DNA of 64,000 bases from Desulfoluna sp942491485 (GCA_942491485.1 CALOAX010000006.1:1-64000), one strand, 5' to 3'; shown: positions 32,696-42,332, counted from the first letter of the stretch. Numbers and translations: made by a program. The notes: generated by a model not told the origin, from the sequence alone.

Positions 32696-33925
32696 ATGAA
32701 GACAGACGTCAATCCCCTCGCCGCCCCACTCACCCTCCCCTGCGGAGCTGTTCTCAAAAATCGCATCCTGAAGTCAGCCATGAGTGAAATCATGGGAGAC
32801 CGCAAGCACGGGCCCACGCCTGAACTATCCCGTCTCTACGAACGCTGGTCCCAAGGAGGCACCGGCCTTCTCGTCACCGGCAACGTCATGGTGGACCGCC
32901 GCGCCCTGGGGGAACCCAACAATGTGGTCATCGAAGACGACCGTCACGTGGAGCCCCTTGCCACATGGGCCGAGAGCGGCAAAAAAGGCGGCGCCCACAT
33001 CTGGGTGCAACTCAACCACCCGGGGCGTCAATCCCCGTCTTTTCTTTCTCCGGAGCCTGTGGCGCCTTCAGCGATCCCCTACACTTCCGACCTGAAACGG
33101 GCGTTCAATACCCCCCGAGCCCTTTCCGAAGCTGAGATCCTCGAGATCATCGACCGGTTTGCCAAGGCTGCAGGGACCGTCAAGCGTGCCGGGTTCACCG
33201 GAGTGCAGATCCACGGGGCCCACGGCTATCTCGTCAGCCAGTTTCTCTCCCCCCTTTACAACCACCGCAGCGACCGCTGGGGCGGAGACATAAGCGGTCG
33301 CATGCGTTTCGTTCTGGAAATATACCGCGCCATCCGAAATGAGGTCGGCCCGGAGTTTCCCGTGGGGATAAAGATCAATTCGTCAGATTTCAAACGGAAT
33401 GGATTTACTGAAGAGGAAGCCCTGACCGTGATCACGGCTCTTTCTGAGGAAGGAATCGACCTGGTGGAGATCTCCGGGGGCAACTACGAAGCCCCGGCCA
33501 TGATGGGAGATGGCAGAGGCCGAAAAAAAGCATCCCCCTATTTTATTGAGTTTGCGGACCGTGCGGCCAGGACCGTGACCACGCCCATTGTCCTCACCGG
33601 CGGTTTTCGAACCGGAGAGATGATGGAAGCGGCCCTGTCAGAAACGGATGTATCCATGGTGGGCCTGGCAAGACCCCTGGTGGTGGACCCGGAGCTGCCG
33701 AACAAGGTCCTCTCCGGCACCCCTTTCATCAGTTCCATCAAGCCGCTTTCCACCGGGATCAAACTCATCGACCGTATCGCCATGCTGGAGATCACCTGGT
33801 ACGAAAATCAGATGCGCTACCTTGGCATGGGCAGGGACCCGAGGCCCGATGAAAATGTCTATAAAACGGTCTGGAAGATTCTTTCAGGAATGGGTGCGGT
33901 GGCGTTCAAGAGGCGACGCGCCTGA
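32696..33925 (+). CDS. Old-yellow-enzyme-family NADH:flavin oxidoreductase
   Basis: The product is a 409-residue FMN-dependent TIM-barrel enzyme. Seen: the flavin-contact start LKNRILKSAMSE, WVQLNHPGRQS, the catalytic-site VQIHGAHGYLVSQFLSPLYNHR with DRWGGDISGRMRF, KINSSDFKRNG, LVEISGGNYEAP and the phosphate-binding VLTGGFRTG and MVGLARPLV. It lacks the C-terminal Fe-S/NAD domains of dienoyl-CoA reductases. Members reduce activated C=C bonds of enones. ATG at 32696 follows AGGGAGAGCCCC. Its stop directly abuts the stop of the convergent gene at 33926. Confidence 0.88.
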   Translation: MKTDVNPLAAPLTLPCGAVLKNRILKSAMSEIMGDRKHGPTPELSRLYERWSQGGTGLLVTGNVMVDRRALGEPNNVVIEDDRHVEPLATWAESGKKGGAHIWVQLNHPGRQSPSFLSPEPVAPSAIPYTSDLKRAFNTPRALSEAEILEIIDRFAKAAGTVKRAGFTGVQIHGAHGYLVSQFLSPLYNHRSDRWGGDISGRMRFVLEIYRAIRNEVGPEFPVGIKINSSDFKRNGFTEEEALTVITALSEEGIDLVEISGGNYEAPAMMGDGRGRKKASPYFIEFADRAARTVTTPIVLTGGFRTGEMMEAALSETDVSMVGLARPLVVDPELPNKVLSGTPFISSIKPLSTGIKLIDRIAMLEITWYENQMRYLGMGRDPRPDENVYKTVWKILSGMGAVAFKRRRA

Positions 33926-34354
33926 TCAGAGGTGGTCCTCCTCCTGCCACGGTAAGTTCACCATGTCGGGATCAAAGGATTCACCGGGCTGTTTCTTCAA
34001 TTTCAAGATAATCTGAATCACCTCGCGTACGAAGGCGTACTCACAGATGGCACTGCATCGCTCCAGGTGCCCCCTGTTATGACAGTGGCCCGGGCAGTCG
34101 TCCCGGCCACTGTTTTTTTCGGTATACCGTGTGCCGGAGTAAAGATCCAGAAAATGGCTGGCATGAACAACAAGGGTCGAACGGCACCCTTCCACAAGGT
34201 GAGTAAAGTAGAAAAGCCCCTTCTCAAGCACATTGAAATCCGCCATGTACCCGTTTAGATAGAGTGAGTTGTCCTTAATGAAGTCACTGCGGCAACGCCA
34301 GACTTCACCACAACAGGGGCACACTTTAAAATGTTCGGTAGCTTTACGTCCCAT
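33926..34354 (-). CDS. Cys/His-rich protein of unknown function
   Basis: The product is a 142-residue soluble protein with one N-terminal zinc-ribbon-like motif (CPCCGEVWRC) and a central Cys/His cluster (DDCPGHCHNRGHLERCSAIC). The second cluster could hold another Zn2+ or an Fe-S centre. No family is recognised. The stop codon (33926-33928) touches the stop of the convergent OYE gene without a spacer, so the two transcripts must overlap or terminate inside each other. Confidence 0.65.
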   Translation of the reverse strand: MGRKATEHFKVCPCCGEVWRCRSDFIKDNSLYLNGYMADFNVLEKGLFYFTHLVEGCRSTLVVHASHFLDLYSGTRYTEKNSGRDDCPGHCHNRGHLERCSAICEYAFVREVIQIILKLKKQPGESFDPDMVNLPWQEEDHL

Positions 34355-34437
34355 GGTGTCCTGTTTTTTTTCATGGTTAACTAATCCAGACCAGCACCTG
34401 CACCAGAAACAACTGCTTATTCAGCTCCCCCCAAAAT

Positions 34438-34623
34438 GCCTCCGGCGGCAAGGTGTGCCACCTTGAAAGCAGGTTGCGGATGCGCTTTGCCCCTCGTTCC
34501 TCGGGTCAAATCACATCCGCCTTTAAAACTGAATTCGTTCAAGGGCATTTTTTAAGACCTGTTTGGTAAACCCACTCTTTCAGACCAGGAAAAAGTTTAG
34601 CCCCCGGCAGGGCCGCCGGAGGC
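34438..34623. repeat. Dispersed repeat, unit A (+) / B (-)
   Basis: The left arm has S1 CAAGGTG-TGC-CACCTTG and S2 GCGGATG/CATCCGC with TTTGCCCC/GGGTCAAA around TCGTTCCTC. The right arm B is modified in its palindrome and ends GCCGCCGGAGGC. ATTCAGCT before and AGCTAACCAGTTAC after the unit match the 14-mer seen at other copies. Confidence 0.88.
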
Positions 34624-34687
34624 ACAAGCTAACCAGTTACGTTTTTTAATATTATCAAACCCACCACAAGCTTTCAAGGAGCCTCGG

Positions 34688-36808
34688 TCACACACCCGGC
34701 CTGAATACCTCACGCGTCGCCGCACGGCGGCCCCTGCGAACCCAGCCAGCAATGCCTGCAAGAAAAAAGCTGATAATAACCCCCACCCCGACACCGGCTG
34801 AGAAAGGCCTGGCCCCTTCGGGGAGCCGCCCCCAAAAGGAGGGGAGCTCCTCTTCCTCATCTGCCGTTGAAACAACAATGGAAAAATCGATGGTGTCCCG
34901 AATCATGTCAACGTCCTTGATGTACTCTGGCAAATCATCCGGTGCGACATGATCTGAGGTGGAGCGATAATCGTAATAGAGAATCAGCTTTTCGCCTGAG
35001 GTGGTGACGTTATAGTCAAAAGCCATGGCCTTGTTCTCTTTATGGAACTTTTCTGGAGAGACATCCCATCCGGAAGTCCGGGTACAGGTGGTGAGGAGGC
35101 GAAGGTGAGTCGGGTGTGTCAGCCTGAAGGGCACGTCCCGTTTCACGACCCGCGGGGTGTCAAGGCATCCCCCCACCTCCCTGGGGTAGAGGTCCGCCCC
35201 ATAGAGGGAGTCTCCCTCATGTTCCCAGAAGTCGCGAATGGTGTAATGTTCCAGCAGAATAATCTCATTTCTCATCTCATCGTCAGAAACCTCGAACGGT
35301 TTCTCGACGTCTATGCCGGAATAGACGGAGGTGTAGTAATCCCGTAAATGCTCTTCCATCCCGGAACGGCTCTTTTTCTCCAGCGAGTAACGAAAATCAT
35401 TGGCCACCCCGTGGGTCATGATGGTTCGAACGGTCAACCGTGCCGGTTCATCCACGCCGCTGCCCAGATCAAAATTCATGAACACCTGACGATCAGGGAC
35501 GGACCTTTCGGGCCGGATAATCCGGGTAAACGCGTCCTCTCCGGGCCGGATAATGAGCCCCCTGCCGTAATACGCCTGGGTCCGCACATCAAGGCGCCCC
35601 CGTTCATGGGTCGCGGTCGGGTCAAACCAGAAGAGCTGTCCCCCATGCTCTACGGCGGTGATCACATGGTTAAAGGCCGCCGGGGAAGGTATGCGACGGG
35701 TCACCTTGTCCCGCTGCCAGGTGCTCACAAGAACTGGCCAGGCCTTGATCCCCATCTCTTGAAGCATGGTGCAGTAGAGCAGTGACTTGTCCTTGCAATC
35801 CCCGAACCGGCGTTCATAGATCACCGACGGATCGGTGGGCACATGCGAACCCTCCCCGATCTCTATCCCAAGGTAACGAATCTCATCCTGAACGAACTCC
35901 AGGGTTTTAACGATTCGCTCTTCAGGGGTCTTTGCGCTCAGCTTGATGGATTCAATCCGCCCACGCAAGGCTTCCGCCAATGGCTGTGTGCGCTGGTGGT
36001 GCTCCACGGCCCAGTTCACCACATCCTTCCAGGCGGCATCCTGACTCACCTGGATTGAAGGGTAGGGGTCGCTCCAGCGAGGCGTCTCACCGGCAAATCG
36101 ATACCCCGGCACCGGAGAGATGAGGAGCTCCAGATGATGCATGGAGGTATCAAGGGTCTCCTTTGGACGTAATTCGCTGTTGAATATTTTGTGATAGAGA
36201 GGCTCTTCCCGGGGGACGCTGATACGAACCCGAAAGGTGTGCACCGGCACGGACCAGCCGAGGTAAAGAGATCGGTAAAGCTTGCCGTAAAAACTGGGGT
36301 TCTCTCCTGTGATGGTATAGCTGTACTCCACCGTATCGCCAACGCGAATGTCCTTAAAAATAAGGTTCAGAGTTCGCATGCCGTTGTAAATGCGGTACTC
36401 CATCTCCTCTTCCCGGTGGAGCAGCTTCACGTCCGAGGTTTTCAGGAGGTCGCTCACCTCACCATCCCGGTGGCGGGTCACTTTGTGGAGCACAAGACTC
36501 TGGTACCCGGGGTCGAAATCAATGGAGAGGGTCGCACTGCGGTCCACCCCCTGCTGATTCACAACGCGCTTGACCTGGTGACGATAGTCTGAGATCGCCC
36601 CATGCTCCTTTCTGATCTGCCGGTCCAGAAGGAGGTAGTACACACCGCTTGAAATATCGTTATCTGGTACCGTTGCCCCCAGGCTTGCCGCCCGGTACTC
36701 AATCCAGGCCTCTGCCGGTGCAACCGTATACGAGGCCCCATGGGCACTCCCCGCCAGAATGCACCAGATCAGAAGCACCCGTCCCAACACCACAATGCCA
36801 TCCTTCAT
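34688..36808 (-). CDS. DUF3857 / transglutaminase-like exported protein
   Basis: The product is a 706-residue protein with a signal peptide (about 1-24). A DUF3857 beta-rich domain follows (about 40-240, with MRTLNLIFKDIRVGDTVEYSYTITG), then a transglutaminase-like core (about 270-400), a C-terminal domain and a final membrane segment (GVIISFFLAGIAGWV) ahead of a basic tail. The catalytic triad is visible as Cys in RRFGDCKDKSLL, His in FNHVITAV and Asp in FWFDPTA. It is probably anchored in the inner membrane with its catalytic part outside. The start follows GGGAGGGG. Family members are thought to be cysteine proteases or transamidases; the substrate is unknown. Confidence 0.85.
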   Translation of the reverse strand: MKDGIVVLGRVLLIWCILAGSAHGASYTVAPAEAWIEYRAASLGATVPDNDISSGVYYLLLDRQIRKEHGAISDYRHQVKRVVNQQGVDRSATLSIDFDPGYQSLVLHKVTRHRDGEVSDLLKTSDVKLLHREEEMEYRIYNGMRTLNLIFKDIRVGDTVEYSYTITGENPSFYGKLYRSLYLGWSVPVHTFRVRISVPREEPLYHKIFNSELRPKETLDTSMHHLELLISPVPGYRFAGETPRWSDPYPSIQVSQDAAWKDVVNWAVEHHQRTQPLAEALRGRIESIKLSAKTPEERIVKTLEFVQDEIRYLGIEIGEGSHVPTDPSVIYERRFGDCKDKSLLYCTMLQEMGIKAWPVLVSTWQRDKVTRRIPSPAAFNHVITAVEHGGQLFWFDPTATHERGRLDVRTQAYYGRGLIIRPGEDAFTRIIRPERSVPDRQVFMNFDLGSGVDEPARLTVRTIMTHGVANDFRYSLEKKSRSGMEEHLRDYYTSVYSGIDVEKPFEVSDDEMRNEIILLEHYTIRDFWEHEGDSLYGADLYPREVGGCLDTPRVVKRDVPFRLTHPTHLRLLTTCTRTSGWDVSPEKFHKENKAMAFDYNVTTSGEKLILYYDYRSTSDHVAPDDLPEYIKDVDMIRDTIDFSIVVSTADEEEELPSFWGRLPEGARPFSAGVGVGVIISFFLAGIAGWVRRGRRAATREVFRPGV

Positions 36809-37103
36809 ACGATTTGCCCCTCCCCCATGAAGGCCCTGCCCGGCGGCTTCACTGACGACCATCGTCAAAACATATCGGTTTATCTACCACCTAACTGAAT
36901 GCACCATATTGGTCAACAAGCACAATGTAAACCCCTAAGAACTCCTATCAAGATGCTGTTTTTCCTTCGCACAATCAACGACTTTTACACAGCCCATCTC
37001 CTTTTTTATTTTACTCGCATACATTTACTGATATATATTGATATCTTTGTTTTACCTATCATTTCAAACTCGAACCCCCTGACACATATCTCACGGAGAT
37101 TTT

Positions 37104-38402
37104 ATGAAAAAAGCACTCGGTGGCATTATCGTTCTCGTCCTTATTCTTCTCATGGGCTCCCCATGGTACGTCGGTAAGCAGGTACAGACCTTTTACGAGC
37201 AGGTCACTGAAGAGACTCTCCAGACAAACCCCACTCTGGACCTCACGAACCTGAACTACCAGAGGGGCTGGTTCTCCTCCACCATCACCGGCACCATCGG
37301 CATCACAACCATAGAAGAGGACATTCCCTTAGAACTTCGCTACAAAAGCGTGATCATCCATGGTCCCGTCTTCTGGAGTGCTCTCTCCTCCGGTGCCCCC
37401 CTGGGGCTGGCCTTTGATACCTCCACCCTCTGGATCGAGCCCACCGGTGAGGACGAGGTGATGAATGCCGTGGTCAAAGAGCTTCCTCCCTTTGAGATGG
37501 AAAGCGTCATCGGCTTCAACAAAATGATCTCCAGTGTTTACAGCATCGCGGCCTTTGCCAAGACCATTGAGAGCGAGACACAGCCCGCAGAACTCAACTT
37601 CTCGGGCATGAATGGCGCCGGCACCTTCAACTGGGGTACAAAGGATTTCGACTTCAAAGCTGAAATGCCTTCCTTCACCGTCGTCGAGAGTGAAACCGAA
37701 GAGTTTGCCATCAACTCTGTGATGTTGACAGCATACAAAAAGGGTGGAGATTCAAGCGCACGGTACGACATCGACAAAATCGCCATGGACAGCGAGGAGT
37801 CCAATATTCACTTCAACCTCGACAAATTCTACCTGTCCGGATCAAACCTCGAGCTTGATGAGGTATACAACTCGGCACTCGAATCCGGATTTGACACCCT
37901 GTCGGTGAACGACCTTACCTATGCCCCGGCCAAACTCCACGTCAAACTGGACAACCTGGACAAGGAGTCCATGGAAACCCTGAAAGACACCATCAACGAG
38001 GCCACCGCTAACGCTGATGATATGGGTTCCGAGATGTACGGCATGATGATCATGGGTAAGATGATGGAACTTCTGCCCGAAATCCTGAAGCGAGACCCCA
38101 AACTCACCCTGGAGACCCTGAGCCTCGGAACCGCCAAGGATGAGACCCTCTCCGCCACCGGCTACGCCGCTGTCATTGGAGAAAAAGCCGCCAACCTCCC
38201 CTCCATGGTCCTCATCATCCAGGCCCTGGACGTGCAGTTTGAGGCGGCCCTGCCCAAGGCCTTTCTCAACACCTTCATGGACCTTGGCAAGCTGATGCAG
38301 CTCATGGATCAGGGATTTATCGTCTCCGACGGAAAATACTACCGCACCGAAGCCACCGTAAAAGATGGCCATGTCATCATCAACGGCAACACCATGATGT
38401 AG
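37104..38402 (+). CDS. YdgA-like (DUF945) protein
   Basis: The product is a 432-residue protein anchored by one N-terminal membrane segment (ALGGIIVLVLILLMGSPWYV). A long soluble domain follows with the DUF945 start GKQVQTFYEQVTEET, NLNYQRGWFSST, and the repeated FxLDKFYLSGSNLELD / LSVNDLTYAPAKL pattern. Length and layout match E. coli YdgA. The protein is expected to face the periplasm; its role is not established. ATG follows CGGAGATTTT. A strong terminator begins 26 bp after the stop, so this is a single-gene transcript. Confidence 0.85.
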   Translation: MKKALGGIIVLVLILLMGSPWYVGKQVQTFYEQVTEETLQTNPTLDLTNLNYQRGWFSSTITGTIGITTIEEDIPLELRYKSVIIHGPVFWSALSSGAPLGLAFDTSTLWIEPTGEDEVMNAVVKELPPFEMESVIGFNKMISSVYSIAAFAKTIESETQPAELNFSGMNGAGTFNWGTKDFDFKAEMPSFTVVESETEEFAINSVMLTAYKKGGDSSARYDIDKIAMDSEESNIHFNLDKFYLSGSNLELDEVYNSALESGFDTLSVNDLTYAPAKLHVKLDNLDKESMETLKDTINEATANADDMGSEMYGMMIMGKMMELLPEILKRDPKLTLETLSLGTAKDETLSATGYAAVIGEKAANLPSMVLIIQALDVQFEAALPKAFLNTFMDLGKLMQLMDQGFIVSDGKYYRTEATVKDGHVIINGNTMM

Positions 38403-38427
38403 TCACAGCGCCCCCCTTTTTGCACAG

Positions 38428-38466
38428 AAAAAGCCCCCTGGTCCGCACCAGGGGGCTTTCTTTTTG
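38428..38466 (+). terminator. Rho-independent terminator after the YdgA-like gene
   Basis: AAGCCCCCTGGT-CCGC-ACCAGGGGGCTT is a perfect 12-bp stem followed by TCTTTTT. Confidence 0.92.
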
Positions 38467-38534
38467 GCTGGCCTCTTCCCCTTCCAACCGCTTTGATTTA
38501 TCATTGTTACGGTGGTAACTACTCAGCTCAGTAT

Positions 38535-38588
38535 CCCCTCCGGCGGCCCTGCCGGGGGCCAAACTTTTGAAAAGTTTGATAAACAGGT
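38535..38588 (+). repeat. Dispersed repeat, arm B (+)
   Basis: CCTCCGGCGGCCCTGCCGGG then CAAACTTTTGAAAAGTTTG and ATAAACAGG. TAACTACTCAGCT precedes it. It lies just beyond the terminator. Confidence 0.85.
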
Positions 38589-38806
38589 ATTAAGGGCTTT
38601 CGACTATTCCATCGATATTGACAAGAGTGATGCCTCGGTTTTCATGAGTATACCGGAAAGGTTTTGGAGCTCATTTCAAAAAGCGCCCCGATGGATGCAT
38701 ACGGTGTAACCATTCCCTTCAATACCGGCAAGAAAACCGACGTGATAGGCCGCAGGCACCACTTTCGAGGTGAAACCACAAACCGTTCGAAAAAGGTGAA
38801 TTGTTC

Positions 38807-38876
38807 ACGGGCGAAGCCCGTCAGCGAATGTGACATCCCGAGGAACGAGGGTTGGAGCATTCGCGAACCTGGGGGC
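38807..38876 (-). repeat. Dispersed repeat, arm A (-), T missing
   Basis: S3 ACGGGC-GAA-GCCCGT and S2 GCGAATG/CATTCGC around GAGGAACGA. S1 and T are lost 40 bp before the next start codon. Confidence 0.8.
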
Positions 38877-38915
38877 ACTTTTTTAAAGCGTTCGCAAACC
38901 TACGGAGACCCCACC

Positions 38916-39707
38916 ATGCCGCACACAACCGTCAACGGCATCTCCATGCACTACGAAATCCATGGAGATGGACCGCCCCTTCTCTTTATCCACGGTCTGG
39001 GGTCCAGCCTTCGGGACTGGGAGTACCAGATCGATGCCTTTTCCGGCAGGTTCCGGGTCATCACCGTTGACCTTCGGGGCCACGGTCGGAGCGACAAGCC
39101 CAAAGGCCCCTACAGCATCGAGCTGTTTGCAGAAGACGTGGGGGCATTCCTCAAACAAGTCGTAAAAGATCCGGCCCATGTGGTGGGCCTCTCCATGGGC
39201 GGTGCCGTCGCTTACCACCTGGCCCTGGACTACAAACACCTCCTGCGTTCCATTGTAATCACCAACATGAGCGCCGTCGTACCGGTGAAGACCTTTGCCC
39301 AGAAGCGTTTCTACTACAGCCGCCTCCTCATCTCCGCCCTCTTCGGCCCAAAGCGCATGGGAAAGCTTATCGCCCGACATGTTTTCCCAAAACCGGAAAT
39401 GGATCACCTTCGGAAGACCCTTGAATCACGTTGGGCCGAGAACCCAAGGCGCGCCTATCTTTCCGCCTTAAAAGCACTCAAAAACTGGAGCGTCATGGAG
39501 AGGCTACACAACATCACCTGCCCCGTCCTGCTCATCCACTCGGAGCACGACTACTCCCCCCTGGCCCACAAAAAAGAGGTGGCCGCCCACATGAAACAGG
39601 CTGTCCTCATGACCCTTCCCGGTACCCACCACGTCGTCAACGTGGAAGAGCCGGAGTCCTTCAACACACTTGTAATGAGATTTCTTACAGAACAGGAGAA
39701 CGAGTGA
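38916..39707 (+). CDS. Alpha/beta-fold hydrolase
   Basis: The product is a 263-residue soluble hydrolase. LLFIHGLGSSLRDW gives the oxyanion hole, DLRGHGRSDKP is the usual loop, VVGLSMGGAVAY the nucleophile elbow, HSEHDYSPL the acid and PGTHHVVNVEEP the catalytic His. ATG at 38916 follows GGAGACCCCACC. The gene overlaps the next by 4 bases, so the two are translationally coupled. The substrate is not predictable. Confidence 0.88.
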   Translation: MPHTTVNGISMHYEIHGDGPPLLFIHGLGSSLRDWEYQIDAFSGRFRVITVDLRGHGRSDKPKGPYSIELFAEDVGAFLKQVVKDPAHVVGLSMGGAVAYHLALDYKHLLRSIVITNMSAVVPVKTFAQKRFYYSRLLISALFGPKRMGKLIARHVFPKPEMDHLRKTLESRWAENPRRAYLSALKALKNWSVMERLHNITCPVLLIHSEHDYSPLAHKKEVAAHMKQAVLMTLPGTHHVVNVEEPESFNTLVMRFLTEQENE

Positions 39708-40168
39708 AACGCATTGACAAAGCCCTGATGGCAGAATTGTGCGACAAAGCAAACGCTTCAGACAGAAAAAGGGCACACATCACCCTTCATGGTTCCCACA
39801 GCGACCCCGTGCAGAAGGTGGTCATTGGGCTTGCCCCCGGAACGTACGTTCGCCCCCACTTCCACAAGGGCGATTCAAGGTGGGAAATACTCATGGTGAT
39901 CCAGGGGTCTCTCACCCTTTTCTTCTTTGACGACACGGGCAAGGTCGCCGAACAGATGGACTTGTCCCACACCGGCCATCTACGCCTTGTGGAGATCCCA
40001 CCCCACCGCTGGCACACCATCGCTGTCAGTGAGGCCAATACCGTCATTATGGAGATCAAGGAGGGCCCATTCGACCTCGCCACGCTGGTCTTCGCCCCCT
40101 GGGCCCCCGAAGAAGGCGAAGAAACCGTAACAGACTACTTGACTGAATTAACGGCTGCAAAACTGTGA
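39704..40168 (+). CDS. WbuC-family cupin metalloprotein
   Basis: The product is a 154-residue single-domain cupin. GTYVRPHFHKGDSRWEILMVIQGSLTLFFFDDTG contains the first cupin motif with its His/Glu metal ligands, and IPPHRWHTIAVSEANTVIMEIKEGPF the second. The GTG start at 39704 overlaps the hydrolase stop as GTGA and has AGGAG five bases before it; no ATG start is available. Members are found in sugar or surface-polymer contexts, but no such genes are nearby here. Confidence 0.85.
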   Translation: MKRIDKALMAELCDKANASDRKRAHITLHGSHSDPVQKVVIGLAPGTYVRPHFHKGDSRWEILMVIQGSLTLFFFDDTGKVAEQMDLSHTGHLRLVEIPPHRWHTIAVSEANTVIMEIKEGPFDLATLVFAPWAPEEGEETVTDYLTELTAAKL

Positions 40169-40252
40169 AGCAAAGATCTTGGGTTACTCTGACTAAAGTC
40201 AAGTGGAGTCAACAGCCTTCGTGTTTTTGATTTCGTGTAAAACCACGAAGGT

Positions 40253-40284
40253 CACGAAGCGCCCTTCGGGCTGCACGAAGGAGG
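40253..40284 (+). repeat. Short repeat family D, copy 3
   Basis: CACGAAGCGCCCTTCGGGCT with GCACGAAGGAGG; nearly the same as 21813-21845. Confidence 0.65.
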
Positions 40285-40306
40285 TTTAACCGCCTCAGCG
40301 GTTATT

Positions 40307-40396
40307 CACGGCCGCAGCCCGTAAGCTAATGAGACGGGGTGAGGAACGAACCCCGGAGCATTAGCAAACCTGAGGTGCAGGGGCTCAGCCCCTGCT
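40307..40396 (-). repeat. Dispersed repeat, arm A (-)
   Basis: S2 pairs GCTAATG (40325-40331) with CATTAGC (40359-40365) and inner GGGG with CCCC around GAGGAACGA. S1 is GCAGGGGC-TCA-GCCCCTGC, whose last bases overlap the stop codon of the hydrogenase-like gene. Confidence 0.88.
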
Positions 40397-42332
40397 ATCC
40401 TGCGGCGACGCGACTGATGTTGGTATGGATATCGTCCACGGCGGTGGCCAGGTCCTGAAGGATGCCGGAGGCGTTGTGGGTGTTGGTGGTCTGCTGTTCC
40501 ACGGCGGCGGCGATGGAGATCTGGTACTCTTCCAGCTTTTCCACGAGCTTGCTTAAGGCTGCCATGGCCTGGGTAACGCTTGCCGAGGCATGTTGTATCT
40601 TGTCGGTGGTTTCGCGGATGCGTACCACGGCCCCTGAAGTCGAGTCGGCAAGGCTCTTTACCTCCATGGCCACCACATCAAAGCCCTTGCCCGCCTCACC
40701 GGCACGGGCGGCTTCAATCTTGGCGTTCAGGGCAAGAAGCGTGAGGTTGTCCACGGTGTCGTTGATAAACTGAAGCACTTCAGGGATCTCGTTACTGGCG
40801 GCCTGAAGCCCGGCAAAGGCCTCGCCGGAGCCCTTGACGTTTTGCGAGGCATCCACGGCCACATCTTTGCTCTCCTGAACATTCCGGGAAATCTCGGCGA
40901 TGCTGCTGTTAAGCTCGTCAATGTTGCCGGAAATCACCTGCATGTTCGTGGAAAGGTCCTGGGTGGAGCGATCGATATTTGCGATCTCTTCGTCCTGCAT
41001 GGCCCGGGCATTGATTCGGTCGATGAGCTTCCGGTTCTCGTCCATGATGAAATGGGCGCAGTTTTCCGGCTTGTTGATGCCGTTAAAGATGGCCACCGCC
41101 ATGCTTTCGCATGAGTTGTAGCCGCAGGCCGAGCAGTTGAAGATGTCGGCTGCCGAGTGCTTGCCCATGGATGTATAAATAGTTGAGAGCTCTCTCTCGG
41201 ACGGTTTCCGGATCTTATTGTCCCGGCTTCTGTCGGTGTAGCTGCGGTTGTAAAGACCGGGTTTCCAGTAATCTCCCAGCAGTTTTTCCAGGGCTTTCCG
41301 GCTCCGTTTTTCAGCGGCCGGGCCTGTCTTCCGGTAGGTTTCCTGCATTTTCGCATTACGTTTTTCGATCTCGTGCTCCAGCCGATCCGGAGAAAAGGCA
41401 TGGGCGGGTGTCGCCGTGCCCCCGTTACAGCCGTGGTCACAGTTCAGGCAGTCCACCAGGCCAGGAGCAACCTTCTCCTCAACGCTTTTTTTCAAACCGG
41501 AAAGGTAAGGGTAAACCACGGCAGGCCCTTCAATCTTCCTGGCCTTGTTGCGTACGTCTCCACTCCAGCGTTCGGCTGTGCGAAGGAGCCCTCCGGGGGT
41601 GGAGAAGAGAACAGCCCGCTCAGCAGGCGGGTTGTCGAACTCTGTGGCGGCAAATCGTTCCAGGCGAATGTTCTCTGCCTTAAAGTGATCCGCCAAGCAG
41701 CTCATGGTCACGTTATAGTCCCCGAGGCCGGTCTCCACGTACTCCCGTTTCTTGGCAAGGCAGGGAGAGATCACGGCCACTTTATGGTTCCTGTAGGCCG
41801 GATAGAACTCTTTGATCATCTTGATGGTGTGGAGCATGGGGCTGTCCGCCGGGGCAAGATGGGGAATCAATTCCGGAGCGTAAATTTCAATGTAGTTCAC
41901 GATGGCCGGGCAGGGCTGAGCGATAACACAGGCAGGCTCCTTGGCCTTCATGTACTCAAGGTAACTTTTTACGGTGAGTTCCGCGCCGAAGCTCACGTCG
42001 AAGACAGCATCCACCCCCATGGACTTCAGCCATCCGTTTACGTTGAGATAATTTCCCGGAAAGGCACAGGCCACAGCAGGAGCCACGATGGCAACCATCT
42101 TCTCCCGTTTTACATCAGCAAGAAACGCTGCGGTATCATCTCTCATGGTTCGGGCATTATGGGAACAGGCCCGCACACACTCTCCGCACCCAATGCACAT
42201 GGCATGATCGATGGTCAGGGCGTCCCCCGAAGCATCATTACAAAATTTTACAGGGCAGGCCGCAATACAGACATAACAATTGACACATTTCTCCTGATCC
42301 ACAGATATCACTTCAACCAGCGGTAACGCCAT
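40395..42332 (-). CDS. Soluble [FeFe]-hydrogenase-like sensor fused to a chemoreceptor signalling domain
   Basis: The product is a 645-residue protein without membrane segments. Domains in order: two [4Fe-4S] sites (Cys16/19/22/26 and Cys46/49/52/56); an H-cluster domain with QPCPAIV (Cys141), SPCLAKKRE (Cys191) and CLNCDHGCNGG (Cys298, Cys302); an extra Fe-S motif CSACGYNSC plus Cys425; and a C-terminal MCP domain (about 430-645) with the hairpin tip EAARAGEAGKGF. The four cysteines expected to hold the H-cluster remain, but the proton-transfer Cys of TSCCP is Pro. That points to sensing rather than catalysis. It probably reports H2 or redox state to CheA/CheW in the cytoplasm. ATG at 42332 follows GAAGGAG; further in-frame starts exist upstream. 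Confidence 0.87.
   Translation of the reverse strand: MALPLVEVISVDQEKCVNCYVCIAACPVKFCNDASGDALTIDHAMCIGCGECVRACSHNARTMRDDTAAFLADVKREKMVAIVAPAVACAFPGNYLNVNGWLKSMGVDAVFDVSFGAELTVKSYLEYMKAKEPACVIAQPCPAIVNYIEIYAPELIPHLAPADSPMLHTIKMIKEFYPAYRNHKVAVISPCLAKKREYVETGLGDYNVTMSCLADHFKAENIRLERFAATEFDNPPAERAVLFSTPGGLLRTAERWSGDVRNKARKIEGPAVVYPYLSGLKKSVEEKVAPGLVDCLNCDHGCNGGTATPAHAFSPDRLEHEIEKRNAKMQETYRKTGPAAEKRSRKALEKLLGDYWKPGLYNRSYTDRSRDNKIRKPSERELSTIYTSMGKHSAADIFNCSACGYNSCESMAVAIFNGINKPENCAHFIMDENRKLIDRINARAMQDEEIANIDRSTQDLSTNMQVISGNIDELNSSIAEISRNVQESKDVAVDASQNVKGSGEAFAGLQAASNEIPEVLQFINDTVDNLTLLALNAKIEAARAGEAGKGFDVVAMEVKSLADSTSGAVVRIRETTDKIQHASASVTQAMAALSKLVEKLEEYQISIAAAVEQQTTNTHNASGILQDLATAVDDIHTNISRVAAG

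Noticed and set aside
40189..40202. TGAC-TAAA-GTCA palindrome, FNR-like
   Set aside because: It lies between the 3' ends of two convergent genes, so it is not in a promoter position, and one outer base breaks the TTGAC/GTCAA dyad.
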